The notes under the pieces: generated by a model
What the model was told of the DNA's origin: nothing
The model's database searches: none
Seen by the model: the letters and a program-made list of their open reading frames with translations, nothing else
Shown: positions 45,283-57,009 of the stretch, one piece after another
How the letters are laid out: each line of letters opens with the position of its first letter
How positions within the stretch are numbered: position 1 is the first letter of the stretch
Translations under genes and position numbers: made by a program
NCBI GenBank assembly: GCA_024291935.2
Contig: CM044305.1
Coordinates: 91,380,397-91,444,396 of the forward strand
DNA: 64,000 nucleotides
Direction: 5' to 3'
Source of the DNA: Okapia johnstoni
Lineage: Eukaryota; Chordata; Mammalia; Artiodactyla; Giraffidae

Positions 45283-45890
45283 AACCTCCATAGTACAATT
45301 TTGTCAATTGACCAGTAATATCCTTTACAGCACTTCATTATCCTTTAGCACAGGATCCAGCCTAAGATCAGATATTGCATTTATTTGTCACATCTCTTTA
45401 GTTTGGAGCATGCACACAGTCTTTCTTTTATGACACTGAGATTTTTTAAGAATAAAGCCTTCATTCCTTTTGTTTTAATAGACTGTTCCTCATTTGGAGT
45501 TTTTCTAGTATTTCCTCACATTTAGATCCATGTTATATATTCCTGGCTAGAAAACTACATACTTGCTGCTGTGTCATTCATAGGGTTTAATATTGAGAGA
45601 CATAAGATGTTTATCTGACCTCCATGGGTGATGTAAATTCTGATCATCCAATCAGGTTGTTTTCTGATTTTTCCACTTTACACATAATATTTTTTCTCTA
45701 ACAACTAATAAGTAGTCTGTGGAGAGACATTTTAAGAACAATGTAAATATTCTGATCCTCATAAAAAATTTCCCTTTGGTTTAGCATCAATTGATGATTC
45801 CTACTTAAATCAGTCTTTACTATGATGGTTGAAAAATGATGATTTTCCAGCTCCAGCGCTCCCTCTACAATTACCATTTAATACTCAAGG
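45283..45890 (-). mobile_element. L1ME-like 3' UTR, antisense
   Basis: TTTGTCACATCTCTTTAGTT, GACTGTTCCTCATTTGGAG, TAATAAGTAGTCTGTGG, AGCATCAATTGATGATTCC and CTATGATGGTTGAAAAATG follow an L1ME-type 3' UTR complement. Confidence 0.6.
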
Positions 45891-46119
45891 ACTCATATTT
45901 TAACACAGTTTTATCGATGGTCCTTTCTAGGTGGGGAAGCTAGTATGACATATTGCAGTCAAAACCAGCTTGTTGGTCTCCATGAGGATAATATGGTGTG
46001 GTGGGGGGAGCTACTAGGATAGGTAACAGAGCCTATATAGGTAATCAGAAATTGTAGTTCACTGGTCCTTTGGCATTATATAACTGAGCAAGTACCCTAG
46101 GGACATATAGATGTGCAGC

Positions 46120-46745
46120 CCACTGAGGTCCTTCTACAACTAACAAAATTCCTGGTTTAGTGAAGGGAAACATGGTTTGATCTACCACAACAGAGAGTCA
46201 CAACCTTTCGCCCCATTATCATATCTGAGTCAGTTTATAGATTTAGGATCTCATAAATGAAAAGGAGTCCAGGTACCCTTAAAGAAGAATACCACAAGTA
46301 TGTATACATTTTCCTCTGCATTTTCCCCCCAGTGACACTGAAGCCATTTTCCCTGCGGAAAGGTAATATCCACATTTTGGAGAACAGTAGATCCTAATTT
46401 TGAGTTAACACTATTTTCTGGACAGTCAGAACACTATGGCCACCAGCCATAGACTTTTAGGATAAGGATTGACAGAATATACATACAGTTTTGACCCTAG
46501 GCAGTCTCACCATAGGCCCAATGAAACCACCGGGCCCAGTTCAATGAAAATATTCCCAGTTCTTAAAGGTATAAATGAAATGCATACCCTCAGCAAATGA
46601 CAGCATTCCCACCTGGACTTCTTGAGCCACAGAGATAGGACTTTTGAGACTATTATGGAAGAAAGGGCCAAGTATAGACTCTTGGAACTCCACCTCCCTA
46701 ACAAGGAAGCAATATTGCCTCCCTGGTAGAATAGCAGAGATAAAT
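46120..46745 (+). mobile_element. ERVL/MaLR-like internal fragment
   Basis: A block with the wording of old ERVL-related internal sequence (GTACCCTTAAAGAAGAATACC; GGAACTCCACCTCCCTAAC). No LTR or open frame is attached. Description only; family uncertain. Confidence 0.4.
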
Positions 46746-46747
46746 GT

Positions 46748-46950
46748 CACCATAGTGGCTCAGATGGTAGAGAATCCACCTGCAAGGCAGGAGACCCAGG
46801 TTTGATCCCTGGATTGGGAAGATTCCCTGGAGAAAGGAATGGCTACCCACTCCAGTATTCTTGCCTGGAGAATTCCATGGACAGAGGAGCTTGGGGGGCT
46901 ACAGTTCATGGGCTTGCAAAGAATCAGACATGACTGAGTGACTTTCAAAT
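46748..46950 (+). mobile_element. Bov-tA SINE
   Basis: The head starts within ATAGTGGCTCAGATGG (first bases missing) and it ends GACTGAGTGACTTTCAAATC. The body matches the family closely. Confidence 0.92.
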
Positions 46951-47432
46951 CAACATAGGCGATATAGAAGTGATGATTTAATTCATATTTGTCTACTTTA
47001 AAAGTCAGGTGAGTCTGAAAGTGACCTTAAATTATCATTAATTGTATGTCAACTCTAAATCTGGCTACTGTTTCATATATGATCTTGTAAACAGTTGGCA
47101 AGTAGCTACTGATCTAAAGAAAGCATTTTCTCTATATATCAATCAGGACAAAGATTAGGGTGAGATGAGTGAAGCAGCTGCCTCTGGCAAAAAGTTTAAG
47201 GGACTCCCCCGAAAATCAGTAACCAAGATAAATAATATTTTAATGCAATATTTTATAAAACTAAAACTAATGCAAAAACCCATGGCATACAAAATAGCAA
47301 AATTTTAAATAGAGGCAAGGTTAGCAACAGAGAATAGCAGAAGCAGAATACCACAGATTATGTCAATTCTTCAGCCATGTGCTACTAATTTGCAGGGAAC
47401 ACTGATCATATCACCATCGCACAGCACATCAT
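46951..47432. other. No recognised element
   Basis: Unassigned. AT-rich from 47220 to 47330. Confidence 0.4.
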
Positions 47433-47657
47433 TGTGCTGCTGCTGCTGCTGCTGCTGAGTCACTTCAGATGTGTCCAACTCTGTGTGACCCTATGGACTG
47501 CAGCCTGCCAGGCTCCTGTGTCTATGGGATTCTCTAGGCAAGGGTACTGGAGTGGGTTGCCATGCTCTCCTCCAGGGGATTTCCCAACACAGGGATCAAA
47601 CCCAGGTTTCCTGCATTTCAGGTAGTTTCTTTACTGGTGAGCCACCAGGGAAGCCGC
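47433..47657 (-). mobile_element. Bov-A2-type SINE unit with (TGC)n end
   Basis: (TGC)7 at about 47436-47456, then the complement of the unit to GAGCCACCAGGGAAGCC. The trinucleotide run is the usual Bov-A2 edge. Confidence 0.93.
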
Positions 47658-48409
47658 TATCATTATGCTAGTCTACCACTGATAATATCATACTGACTAA
47701 ACACAGAAAGCAAAAATTAACAGGTACCCCAGATGCTAGAAAATGGGCAACAGTTCTCCCCAAAATACAAGGTTCTGCTGACACATCAGTAAAGTTTTGG
47801 TGGAAGGGGGGCAGGTACATCCAGGATTTGGGAGATACTGAATATCCCTTCCAAAGTAAATAAGTTGTTGCATTGTTGACCCCCTATCATTTAAAGAATT
47901 TCAACGGATTTTGTAGATAACATAGATCATGTTTGACTGGTTGCTTCTTTCCATTTACTGGCCTACAATGCTGTAATCTTCCATATTTGAGAGACCACAG
48001 AGCAAGAGACGGTGCTCCACCTAATCCAAGGAGTGGTTCTACCACTCGGCCGCTATAACCCAATAAACCCAATGGTACCAGAAACATTTGTGGCAGATTA
48101 GGATGTTATGATAGCTTGTGGAAAGTCCATACCTAAGAATCACAGCAAGGAGTCCCTGGAGTTCTTAAACAAACTTATGTTCCCTTAAGGAAGTAACTTT
48201 TCTCCTTTAAAACCAATCCATGTCTTGCTTCTAGTTTCTGGTTGCTTTTAGTTTCTGGTTGAATTTCTAACACAGATCTTCAAGTGACTAATTATAACCC
48301 TAACTGCCCATCATGAATTCAGTGCTAAGAGTCAGCTGCCTAGCTATAACCTTAGATGTACCCTGAAGCATTTCCTCTTCAATGGAAGCTATTGAGTACA
48401 TATTCAGAA
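47658..48409. other. Unassigned, possibly retroviral-like relic
   Basis: I cannot assign this. Parts of 47880-48130 may belong to the same degraded ERVL-like material as the next entry, but similarity is too weak to claim. Confidence 0.3.
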
Positions 48410-48690
48410 TGTGGCCTGAGTAGATATCGAAGTTACAAGTCCCAGCATATCTACTCCTGCTTCATAGCTATTTTTGCAATACCTACAACCTCATGGGAAG
48501 TTCAAGGCTTATTTAAAACTGGCTCTGCATAATATGCCTGCAACAGCCAGAAGTGAATTGTTCCAGCATTATAGCCCTGAGAGCTATCCCAGAAGAATAG
48601 TGGAGAAGTAAAATCCTCCCAGCGCACAGAACTTCAAGGAGTGCAACTTCAGGTCCACTTTGCTTGCTTGGCCTTTAGGCCAGGATCTAT
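48410..48690 (+). mobile_element. ERVL/MaLR-like internal fragment
   Basis: CAATACCTACAACCTCATGG, CAGAAGTGAATTGTTCCAGC and GTGGAGAAGTAAAATCCTCC read as old ERVL-type internal sequence. Non-coding now. Confidence 0.4.
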
Positions 48691-48691
48691 A

Positions 48692-48895
48692 CCAGTGGTT
48701 GGCAAACTTTTTCTCTAAACGGCTAGGTTTAGAGCTTTCAGCTTTTAGGCCACATATGATCTTGTTGCAACTACTTAATTTTACCCCTGTAGTGCAAAAA
48801 TGACAATAGATAATATGTAAATAGAAGGATATGTATTTCAATAAAACTTTATTTATAAAAGCAGTTAATAAACTGGAGTTTACCAGCCTCTTATC
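48692..48895 (+). mobile_element. MER1/Charlie1-type hAT element
   Basis: CAGTGGTTGGCAAACTTTTTC start, TTTTAGGCCACATATGATC, TTGCAACTACTTAATTTTACC, then TTCAATAAAACTTTATTTATAAAAGCAG, in the order of MER1-type Charlie1 derivatives. The right end is degraded. Confidence 0.72.
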
Positions 48896-49194
48896 TATAC
48901 AATTCACTGGCAGAATCTAATGGTCTGATTTGTTGTTATGGATTTAGAAGACGTGAAAAGAGAAAATTGGTAACTAGATTAGCCTCTTAATTTGGGGTCC
49001 ACAGAATCCTAAGTGGCTGGAAGATAGAACAATATAATATTATATAATCCTGGTTTCCTTAATAATCTTATGTATTTTGTCTATTGCACTTAAAAGTACT
49101 ACTCTGAGAATGGGTTCATGAGCTTTACCAGACTATCAAAGCTTTTGAAAGACAAAATGGTTAAGCAGTCTTCAGAATGGGCCTCAAGAATGAG
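48896..49194. other. No recognised element
   Basis: About 300 bp unassigned. Confidence 0.4.
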
Positions 49195-49560
49195 AACTTT
49201 CATGTCTCAAGTAGAATGCATGCTAAAAGGCCTTAGTCTCCATTGCAAAAGTATTGTACCAGCAGGGTCAGAGAGAGAGTGAATCCAGAAACAGTTTTAC
49301 TTTAGTGAGGGAAGTTGCTATCCCATCCATAAAGGAAGGGGTCTAATGCAATCAACCTTCCCTAAGGTTATGGCTAGTCACCTCAAAGTATGGTACTTTA
49401 CCAGGGGCTCAAAGTGTGTTGCTGCTGATAAACTGGGTTGAAGTCCACGAGATTCACTGGTGTTATGTACACCATCCCCTAAGGTGCAGGTCTTATAGAT
49501 CGTTGGAAAGGTTACTGAAGATTCAGTTACGGTACCACCTAGGAAACTAACACCTTGCAA
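49195..49560. mobile_element. Possible ERVL-like internal fragment
   Basis: CAGCAGGGTCAGAGAGAGAGTG, CCATCCATAAAGGAAGG and CAAAGTATGGTACTTTACC look like old ERVL-related internal sequence. The call is tentative and the orientation is not assigned. Confidence 0.3.
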
Positions 49561-50324
49561 GGTTGGGATGCTGCTACAGGATGTGGGATCACTCTGAGTC
49601 AGCCAATAGTAAACATAATGCTATTTCTTTCATTGTCCGAATACATGGGACTGGGAGCCAAGAAGTTAAAAAGGTTACTGGCATCTCTCATGAATCATTA
49701 AACCTAATGGTCCATTGACAAACCTTTGTTTCCCATACTTGAAACTTATAAGTTGAGCACAGTAGTATCTTTGATAGACTCTGGCAGTAATGACAACTTC
49801 ATTACATCAATAGTCTTGGCAGCAGGTCACCAGACAATGGAAAAAGTATGGACAAGACCACCTGAAAGCTGTGAGTATGAATGAGATTTTATTCCTGGGA
49901 GTTGCAAGAAATAATGTGGTTGAGTTTTGATGTGGAGAGAAACTAGAGACTCCACAAGAAGGAACTCAAGCGAACCCAGAGAAATGATGAGTGTGACACT
50001 CTGACCATATTGTGATTATTTAAACATGATAATGGCAATTTTTTTCCATGAAATCTGTTAATTTTACAGTCATGCAGCTGAAAGAATCATGACTTATGTT
50101 TTGCAATTTATACAGATGTTTTGATATATTTTTGATCGTCTTATTTCTTTTAACTATTAACATTTTTTGTATCTCTGTGTATGTAGATATGTGCTCCCCT
50201 ATCAATGTTGTACCCATGCTTACCTTTAAGATGAGAAGGAAAAACCTCATTCCTCCTCCTGTGTATCTCTTTTATCCTCACTACTACTGCACTCACACTT
50301 CTGGCATCAGATGTGTGGAGATTT
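49561..50324. other. No recognised element
   Basis: Unassigned about 760 bp. A 109-codon plus frame at 50096-50425 crosses into the LTR below and has no domain. Confidence 0.4.
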
Positions 50325-50451
50325 TCCCCCACCAAGCAAATTCTCTGTGCCACCAGCTGGCTGTCCTAAGGTTTAACTCAATTCTGATAGGATCTATTTG
50401 GAGATATGTCAGATCCCACAGGTGAGCTCAGTCCCACAAGAGTGCCCCCTG

Positions 50452-50495
<44 letters not shown>

Positions 50496-51045
50496 ACACA
50501 CACACTTCAGATGCCAGTCACAAGCCCAGATTATAACCTGTCTGACCAACTGGCTATAGATCAGAAATTTCAAGGACCCTCTCTTCAGGTTTGATTAATT
50601 TGTTAGAGTGGCTCGTAGAACTCAGGAAGACATTTACTTATATTTACCAGTTTATTAAAGGATATGATAAAAGATATAGATGAACCACCAGATGAAAAGA
50701 TACACAAGGCAAGATCTGAGAGGGTCCTGAGAACAGGAGCTTATGTCCCCATGAGGTTGGTATATGGCACTTTATGACTGACCATTAACTCCAGTACCAG
50801 CCCTTCTCCTTTCTCAAAAGAAAGGGGGCAGGGCTGAAAACTGCAAGCTACTAATCATGGCTTGGTCTTTCTGGAGACAAGTCTTCATCCAGGAGACAGC
50901 CAGGAGCCCCTTTCCCCCTAGAGTTGCCTCAATAGAACAAAAGACACTTCTATCACCCAGAAAATGACCTGGGTTTTAGGAGCCTTATACCAGTAACCAG
51001 GGAAGAGACCAAGATAAAATTTTTCTACTATCTCACAGTGAACAT
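50325..51045 (-). mobile_element. Ancient ERV LTR remnant, minus orientation
   Basis: Ordered complement landmarks of an old LTR: ATTAATTTGTTAGAGTGGCTC, GAACTCAGGAAGACATTTAC, CAGTTTATTAAAGGATATG (complement of an AATAAA-type signal), GAACAAAAGACACTTCTATCACC and GGGTTTTAGGAGCC. The family name is not certain. A CA microsatellite sits inside. Confidence 0.6.
50453..50505. repeat. (CA)n microsatellite
   Basis: About 26 CA units with one T interruption near 50491, inside the LTR remnant. Confidence 0.95.
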
Positions 51046-51212
51046 GTCTTTTATGTCACCCCAGGCTGGTGTGGTCTGGGATAGCATAGATTATAATACA
51101 ATTTTGTACAATATAAAAATACAATTATAAAATGTAATACAATGTTTTACTCTCATAGTGTTCATCCTAACAAGATTCTCAACTCCTTAAGGACAGGGTC
51201 TTTGCTTTATAT

Positions 51213-51493
51213 CAGTGTTACTCAAAGTGTAGTGTGCGGACTCTATATTACCAGTCCATAGCTAGACAAGTACAGGAATTAAGATTAAGCATTTTAAATT
51301 ATTTAAAGAAATTTGACAAGGTGATTTTCATGTCTATATAATCTTTAAAATTTTTTGGATTTTTATTATCTATGACATTGATTTTTTAATTCTTCTAATA
51401 GTTTGTTTTTATTGTATTTTATAAAAGTATTAGTTCACTACAATTTGGAAATTTTTAGAAACAGCCTTCACCACTTATTTTGAGAAGCAGTAT
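51213..51493. mobile_element. hAT-Charlie-like element, short
   Basis: Left end CAGTGTTACTCAAAGTG and the complement of the right end (ACTGCTTCTCAAAATAAG) form imperfect inverted repeats. The flanks CTTTATAT (51205-51212) and ATTTATAT (51494-51501) fit an 8-bp hAT target duplication. The interior is AT-rich. Family not named. Confidence 0.5.
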
Positions 51494-51601
51494 ATTTATA
51501 TTACTTTTTTTTATTGGAAGCTTTTGAGAAGACAAGATGGCAGAGAAGAAGGATGTGAAGCTTTTGAATTTAAGTTTGACGCCACTTTTTATAGTTTAAT
51601 T

Positions 51602-53322
51602 TGTTGTTGTTTGGTCACACAGTCATGCCCAACTCTTTCCAACCTCATGGACTACAGCACATCAGGCTTCCCGGTCCATCACCATCTCCTGGAATTTGCT
51701 CAAACTCATGTCCACTGAGTTGGAGATGCTATCCAATCATCTCATCCTCTGTCATCCCCTTCTCCTCCTGCATTAAATCTTTCCCAGCATCAGGGTCTTT
51801 TCCAATGAGTCAGCTTTTCGCATCAGGTGGCCAACATATTGGAGCTTCAGCTTCAACATCAGTCCTTCCAATGAAAATTCAGGACTGATTTCCTTTACGA
51901 TTGACTGGTTTGATCTCCTTGCAGTCCAAGGGACTCTCAAGAGTCTTCTCCAACACCACAGTTCGAAGGCATCAATTCTTCAGCGCTAAGCCTTTTTTTA
52001 TTGTCCAACTTTCACATCTGTCCATGACTACTAGAACAGCCATAGCTTTGACTATAGGGACCTTTGCAGGCAAAGTAATGTCTCTGCTTTTTCATATGCT
52101 GTCTAGGTTTCTCATTGCTTTTCTTCCAAGGAGCAAGCATCTTTTAATTTCATGGCTGCAGTCACCATCTGCAGTGATTTGGGAGCCCAAGAAAATAAAG
52201 TCTGTCACTGTTTCCATTGTTTCCCCATCTATTTGCCATGAAGTGATGGGACCAGATGCCATGATCTTAGTTTTCTGAATGTTGAGGTTGAAGCCATGTT
52301 TTTCACTCTCCTCTTTCACCTTCATCAAGAGGCTCTTTAGTTCCTCTTCACTTTCTGCCATAAGGGTGGTGTTATCTGCATATCTGAGGTTATTGATACT
52401 TCTCCAGGCAATCTTGATTCCAGCTTGTGCTTCCTCCAGTCCAGCATTTCTCATGATGTACTCTGCATATAAGTTAAATAAGCAGGGTGACAATATACAG
52501 GCTTGATGTACTCCTGTGCCACTTTTGAACCAGTCCATTGTTCCATGTCCAGTTCTAACTATTGCTTCTTGACCTGCATACAGGTTTCATAGGAGGCAGG
52601 TAAGGTGGTCTGGTATTCTCAAGTCTTTAAGAATTTTCCCCAGTTTGTTGTGATCCACACAGTCAAAGATTTTAGCATAATCAATGAAGCAGAAATAAAT
52701 GTTTTTCTGGAATTCTCTTGCTTTTTCTATGATCCAATAGATGTTGGCAATTTGATCTCTGGTTCCTCTGCCTATTCTAAATCCAGCTTGTACGTCTGGA
52801 AGTTCTTGGTTTACATACTGTTGAAGCCTATATTGAAGGATTTTGAACATTACTTTGCTAGGATGTGAAATGCGTGCAATTGTGTGGTAGTTTAAACATT
52901 CTTTGGCACTGACTTTCTTTGGAATTGGAATGGAAGCCGACCTTTTCCAGTCCTGTGGCCACTGCTGAGTTTTCCAAATTTGCTGGCATATTGAGTGCAG
53001 CACTTTAACAGCATCATCTTTTAGGATTTGAAATAGCTCAGCTGGAATTCCATCACTTCCACTAGCTTTGTTTGTAGTAATGCTTCCTAAGGCCCACTTG
53101 ACTTTGCACTCCAGGATGTCTGGCTCTAGGTGAGTGATCACACCAACATGGTTATCTGGGTCATTAAGATCTTTTTTGTATAGTTCTGTGTTCTTGCCAC
53201 CTCTTCTTAATATCTTCTTCTGTTAGGTCCATACCATTTTCTGTCCTTTTTTGTGCCTATCTTTACATGAAATGTTCCCTTGGTATCTCTAGTTTTCTTG
53301 AAGAGATCTCTAGTCTGTTCCA
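51602..53322 (-). mobile_element. BovB LINE, 1.7 kb, with TSD
   Basis: Minus-strand BovB from mid ORF2 to the 3' end (the complement tail begins GTTGTTGTTTGGTCAC). TTTTATAGTTTAATT (51587-51601) and TTTTATTGTTTAATT (53323-53337) give a 15-bp TSD with one mismatch. Confidence 0.96.
52092..53141 (-). pseudogene. BovB ORF2 reverse-transcriptase remnant, YADN
   Basis: Reverse-transcriptase half of a BovB ORF2. The frame from 53141 continues without shift to 52092, broken by a TGA at 52587-52589. Motif A reads DYAKIFDCVDH. The following motif reads HQACILSP where the family has RQGCILSP. The catalytic box is YADN in place of YADD (near 52370-52381), losing the second metal-binding aspartate. The N-terminal endonuclease is absent. 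A dead copy by three independent criteria: truncation, a nonsense codon and an altered active site. Confidence 0.9.
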
Positions 53323-53337
53323 TTTTATTGTTTAATT

Positions 53338-54139
53338 ATAAAGACTGAAATACAAGTGACAGTATGTGCAAAATATTTCCAATGAAAGAAGGAGAAGAAA
53401 GAAAAAAATAAATCTCTGGTGTATATTATCGATATACACCCATAGCATTATAGACACCATCAGATATTTATTTTAGCTCAGTATATCTCAGACAATAGGT
53501 CAATGATAACTTGTAACATCTCTTGGTTCTAATGTGAAGTTTTTTACTACAAGGGATGAAAAGGAATTCCATGTTTGGATTTTGTCCACAAAATAAATTT
53601 GTTTTTGTGAACCACAGTTCTTGATACACACAAGTTTACTTTGAAAGACATTTTTTAAAATCCTCCTTTCACTTATGACTTTTAAAATATGTTTTTTAAA
53701 TGGTGGATCTTATACTAGTTTAACTTCTGTTTCATCCAGTATGATGCTGGTTCTTAAATGCATGATTGATAATGCATTAATGCTTATGCTGTATAGTCTT
53801 ATTGCTGTATTTCATGCGTGAGCCTAGAATAAAGAAAATTCTGAAAATGAAGATATCTCACAAAAAAATGAATAAAAACACTGTCTAATAACTAGACCAT
53901 TAATTCATTTAACATGTATTGGACACATGAGCACCAGATACCCAAAGCTAGGCCATGGTATGGAAATGTAATTTTAACTTTCTTGCAACCAGGAATACTC
54001 TTATTTTGTACCCCATTGATGGCCAGGTAGTATATCCTTGAAAAAAGTTTCTGTCTAATACTAGAAGCCTAGTTCAAATTCATAATTGTTGAATGAGCTA
54101 TTCTGGTGCACTGAGGATTAACCCATTTCCATATTATAA
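53338..54139. other. Mostly unassigned, small L2-like patch
   Basis: No element recognised apart from 53900-53950 (ATTCATTTAACATGTATTGG), which faintly resembles antisense L2. A perfect hairpin lies at 53418-53440. Confidence 0.4.
53418..53440. repeat. Perfect 9-bp inverted repeat
   Basis: GGTGTATAT and ATATACACC around a TATCG loop. Confidence 0.9.
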
Positions 54140-54680
54140 TACATTGTAAGGTAAAAAAGAAAGCAGGAGATAAGACTACTTGTACACTACAATTACAAAG
54201 GGGTACAACATGCCTATGAAAATAGCCCAGAAATCAATAAAAATGATATTAACTGTGTTGGAATAGTGGCATTATGGGCGGTTTTTATTTTCTCTGTTTT
54301 TCAAATCTTTTGTAATATATTATTTTAATAATTAAAAAAATAGAGGCAGTAGACAGGAATAGACACTTCACAAAAGAGGAATTCAACTAGTAAGCAAACA
54401 TAAAAAAATTTTGCACTCACTAGAAAAAGAATATATATTAAAGCATCACTACAGTGCAATTCTTCACCTAACTGGCAAAACAACTTCTTTTAAAAATAAA
54501 GCTTAACCCATGGCTGATTCATGTCAATGAATGGCAAGAAACACTGCAATATTGTAAAGTAATTAGCCTCCAATTAAAATAAATAAATAAATAATAAAGC
54601 TTAAATGTCATTGAGGATACAGGAAAACAGTGCTCTTATACATTATAGATGGCACTGTAATTGGTTTGATCCTTGTGTGG
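54140..54680 (+). mobile_element. L1M fragments
   Basis: 54140-54335 resembles an L1-type 3' UTR (GGCATTATGGGCGGTTTTT, TTGTAATATATTATTTTAATAATT). 54340-54506 and 54593-54680 resemble L1M ORF2 (GAGGAATTCAACTAGTAAGC; GAGGATACAGGAAAACAGTG). Probably two L1M pieces, the second split by a tiny L1. Confidence 0.55.
54507..54592 (+). mobile_element. Extremely 5'-truncated L1 tail with TSD
   Basis: CCCATGGCTGATTCATGTC to GTAAAGTAATTAGCCTCC and an (AAAT)n tail: only about 86 bp of ruminant L1 3' end. AATAAAGCTTAA is at 54495-54506 and 54593-54604, an exact 12-bp TSD. Confidence 0.9.
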
Positions 54681-54925
54681 GTTGAACCGTGTACCCCTAA
54701 AATTCACATGTTGAAATCCTCACCCTTAATGTAGCCTTATATATGGAAATAAGATTGTTGAAGATGTAATTAGTTAAGTTAGGATGACATGATGCTGGAG
54801 TATGGTGGGCCCCTAATCCAATATGACTAGCATCCTTAGGAAAGGGGGAAATTAAATTTTTGTTGTTTAAACCACCTAATTTGTGGTATTTTGTTATGGC
54901 AGCCCTAGAAAACTAACAAAACCCT
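54681..54925 (+). mobile_element. MLT1A-type LTR, internally deleted
   Basis: GTGGGTTGAACCGTGTACC, CCTAATCCAATATGACTAGC, then directly AAATTTTTGTTGTTTAAACC and TTGTTATGGCAGCCCTAG. The middle of the LTR is missing. Confidence 0.78.
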
Positions 54926-55379
54926 TATACAATTAAAATAGCAAAAATATATTTATATGTTATATATTATGTAATATATTTATATTTGTATATATAAATT
55001 CAAGTCATATGTGATCAACTATGCATAAAAATAATGTGATGAAACTGATTTTTTATTTCTCTTCTACCATTTTATCTAATGTATCTCTTTTATAATGAAA
55101 GGAAAATTTATAAAATGTAAAAATAAGAATAAATGTTTAATTCCCTTACCAATTAATTCAGGGACTAGTAATTGAAAAATGTATCTATTTAGTCTCTGAA
55201 GGACATTTCAGTTCTGAAATTTTTAATTCCACAAAATAGTTTTCTTGTTGTTGTATTAATATTTCTTGTAGGTAAAAAACCTTCCAAGGATATACGGATG
55301 AAAATTCAATCAGAACCTCATTGCTAAAAAGGACTCAAGTCAAATACACAACTGCAGAAATTGCAGGACTCATTGAATT
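54926..55379. other. AT-rich, unassigned
   Basis: Very AT-rich at 54935-55010. No nameable element. Confidence 0.4.
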
Positions 55380-55760
55380 CCCTGTATCATCCCTGACAGA
55401 TGCTCATCTGGCCTCTGCCCAAGTACTTCCAATGATAGGGAGGTCACTGCTTTTCCAATTAGGCCATGCAATTGTTGCATATCAGTTATAGCTAAAAGTC
55501 GTCAGTGTATTAAGCTGAATTCTGCTTCTCCTTATTGTGCCCAGGGTTCCATTTGGAACAACACAAAATAAATTTATTACCCGATTTATATGGCTCCCTT
55601 TTAAATATAAGAAGCCTTTTGAGGCAAAATATTTAATTCCTGATATTATTCCTTATCTGATACTGTTTCCAGAGATCCTCTTTTCACACTTACTTGGTTG
55701 CTCCCTAGTCTCTCAGGGTGCTTCAAAATATAATACAAAAACAAAGTTCTCCAGGTATAA
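55380..55760 (-). mobile_element. L3/CR1-like ancient LINE fragment
   Basis: CTGACAGATGCTCATCTGGCC, CTCTGCCCAAGTACTTCC, TGATAGGGAGGTCACTGC and AGCTGAATTCTGCTTCTCC follow the antisense order of mammalian L3 (CR1-like) LINEs. Confidence 0.55.
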
Positions 55761-55814
55761 CCTGAGCAAAGCAGATTAGTGTGGAACAATTACCACAGCT
55801 GATCGAGAACAAGG

Positions 55815-56020
55815 CTAAATGCTAAAAATTTATTATTGCTACTAAATACTTTTCCAGGGTCTTTACATATATTATTTTGGTTCTCTCAATCATTATGCAT
55901 TATTATTAGTCATATTTTACAAATAAGAAAATGGAGGCACCAAGAAGTAACTTGCCTAAGATCAGAGTCCAAGCTGAGACCAGTTGACGTTCAAAGCCTT
56001 TTCTCTCAACCAGCTCTTAA
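55815..56020 (+). mobile_element. MIR SINE
   Basis: CTTTACATATATTATTTTGG, TCATATTTTACAAATAAGAAAATGG and AAGTAACTTGCCTAAGATC match MIR in order. Confidence 0.72.
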
Positions 56021-57009
56021 TATGCATTTGTGGAATGCATGTTTAACAAATTCTTGTTGAATGAAGGAAGGGTTTATATATTTACTCTTTTAGTAATTTT
56101 TTTGGCTTTGTCCTAATCTTGGCACTTACAGAATTAACAGTGAATTGAAATCACCAGATGCTTGTCATATAAGCAGACTTTAACTCTCATCCTAAACCAC
56201 CTTAGCTCGCATCTCATTAACCTTAATGCAAAAAACATACATTTCTCTCTATTACATTTCACTTGTGTGTGGCTCATCTTTACAGCCTGTTGAAATAGTT
56301 CTGAATCCTGTCATATGGTGCTCTCCTATCTTTGTATCATCACAAATTTTCTAAACACACCTTCTCCAATAATTCTTCAGTTTGAAAAAGAAAAAGATTT
56401 TAAAAATTCCTAATTTTCTATGATATCAACTATTGCTTTGATAGCTACACATTTAATGAATAAAATAAAAGTAATGACAATAGGAAAGCATACTCTGTAA
56501 TTCGGTTTTAATTATTTCATGTTGATATTCAGCCCTAATGCGCTGAAGCTATGAAACTTTAGTGCAGTGTTTGGAAACTCAGAGAGTGACTTCGCCTAAT
56601 GCAATATAGGAACCATCAGCTTTATGTAGGATGTCTGGATGCGACTAATAGAAAACTCAACCCAAACTGACTTCAACAATTGTCAGCTTATTAAACCATA
56701 TAATGAGGAAAACTGAGATAAAGCAGTGTTAGCAATTCACGGGTTCAACAATATTATCAAGTATTCATTCTTTCCATTTTTCTACTCTGAGGTTCTCTTT
56801 GTCTGCTACCGTTCTCAGAGCTGCAGAATGGTTACAACACCTCCAGGCACTATGTCCTCAAACAATTTCCAAAGGCCAGGAAAGAGGAGATTCTTTGCTG
56901 GTGCTTCTTTCTAAGACTGAGATAAAGACTTCCCAAAAAGTCTCCAACAGACTCTTCCATTTGTGTCATTATCAGAATTAAATCACATGTCCTTGCCTAA
57001 GCCTGTCAT
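56021..57009. other. Unassigned, possible old repeat at 56630-57000
   Basis: 56640-57000 has the feel of an interspersed repeat (TTGTGTCATTATCAGAATTAAATCACATG), but I cannot assign a family. The rest is unrecognised. Confidence 0.35.

Noticed and set aside
46120..49560. A single intact endogenous provirus
   Set aside because: The ERVL-like scraps are short, out of order and without paired LTRs or open frames. At best they are unrelated old fragments.
50453..50505. CRISPR-like or other array from tandem repeats
   Set aside because: The tandem repeats here (CA, AT, TGC, CCA) are plain eukaryotic microsatellites. There are no spacer-repeat units, and the sequence is mammalian.
51515..51565. 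L1 5' UTR fragment (AAGACAAGATGGCAGAGAAG)
   Set aside because: The match is about 35 bp to a remembered L1 start and has no continuation, so it is too short to support.
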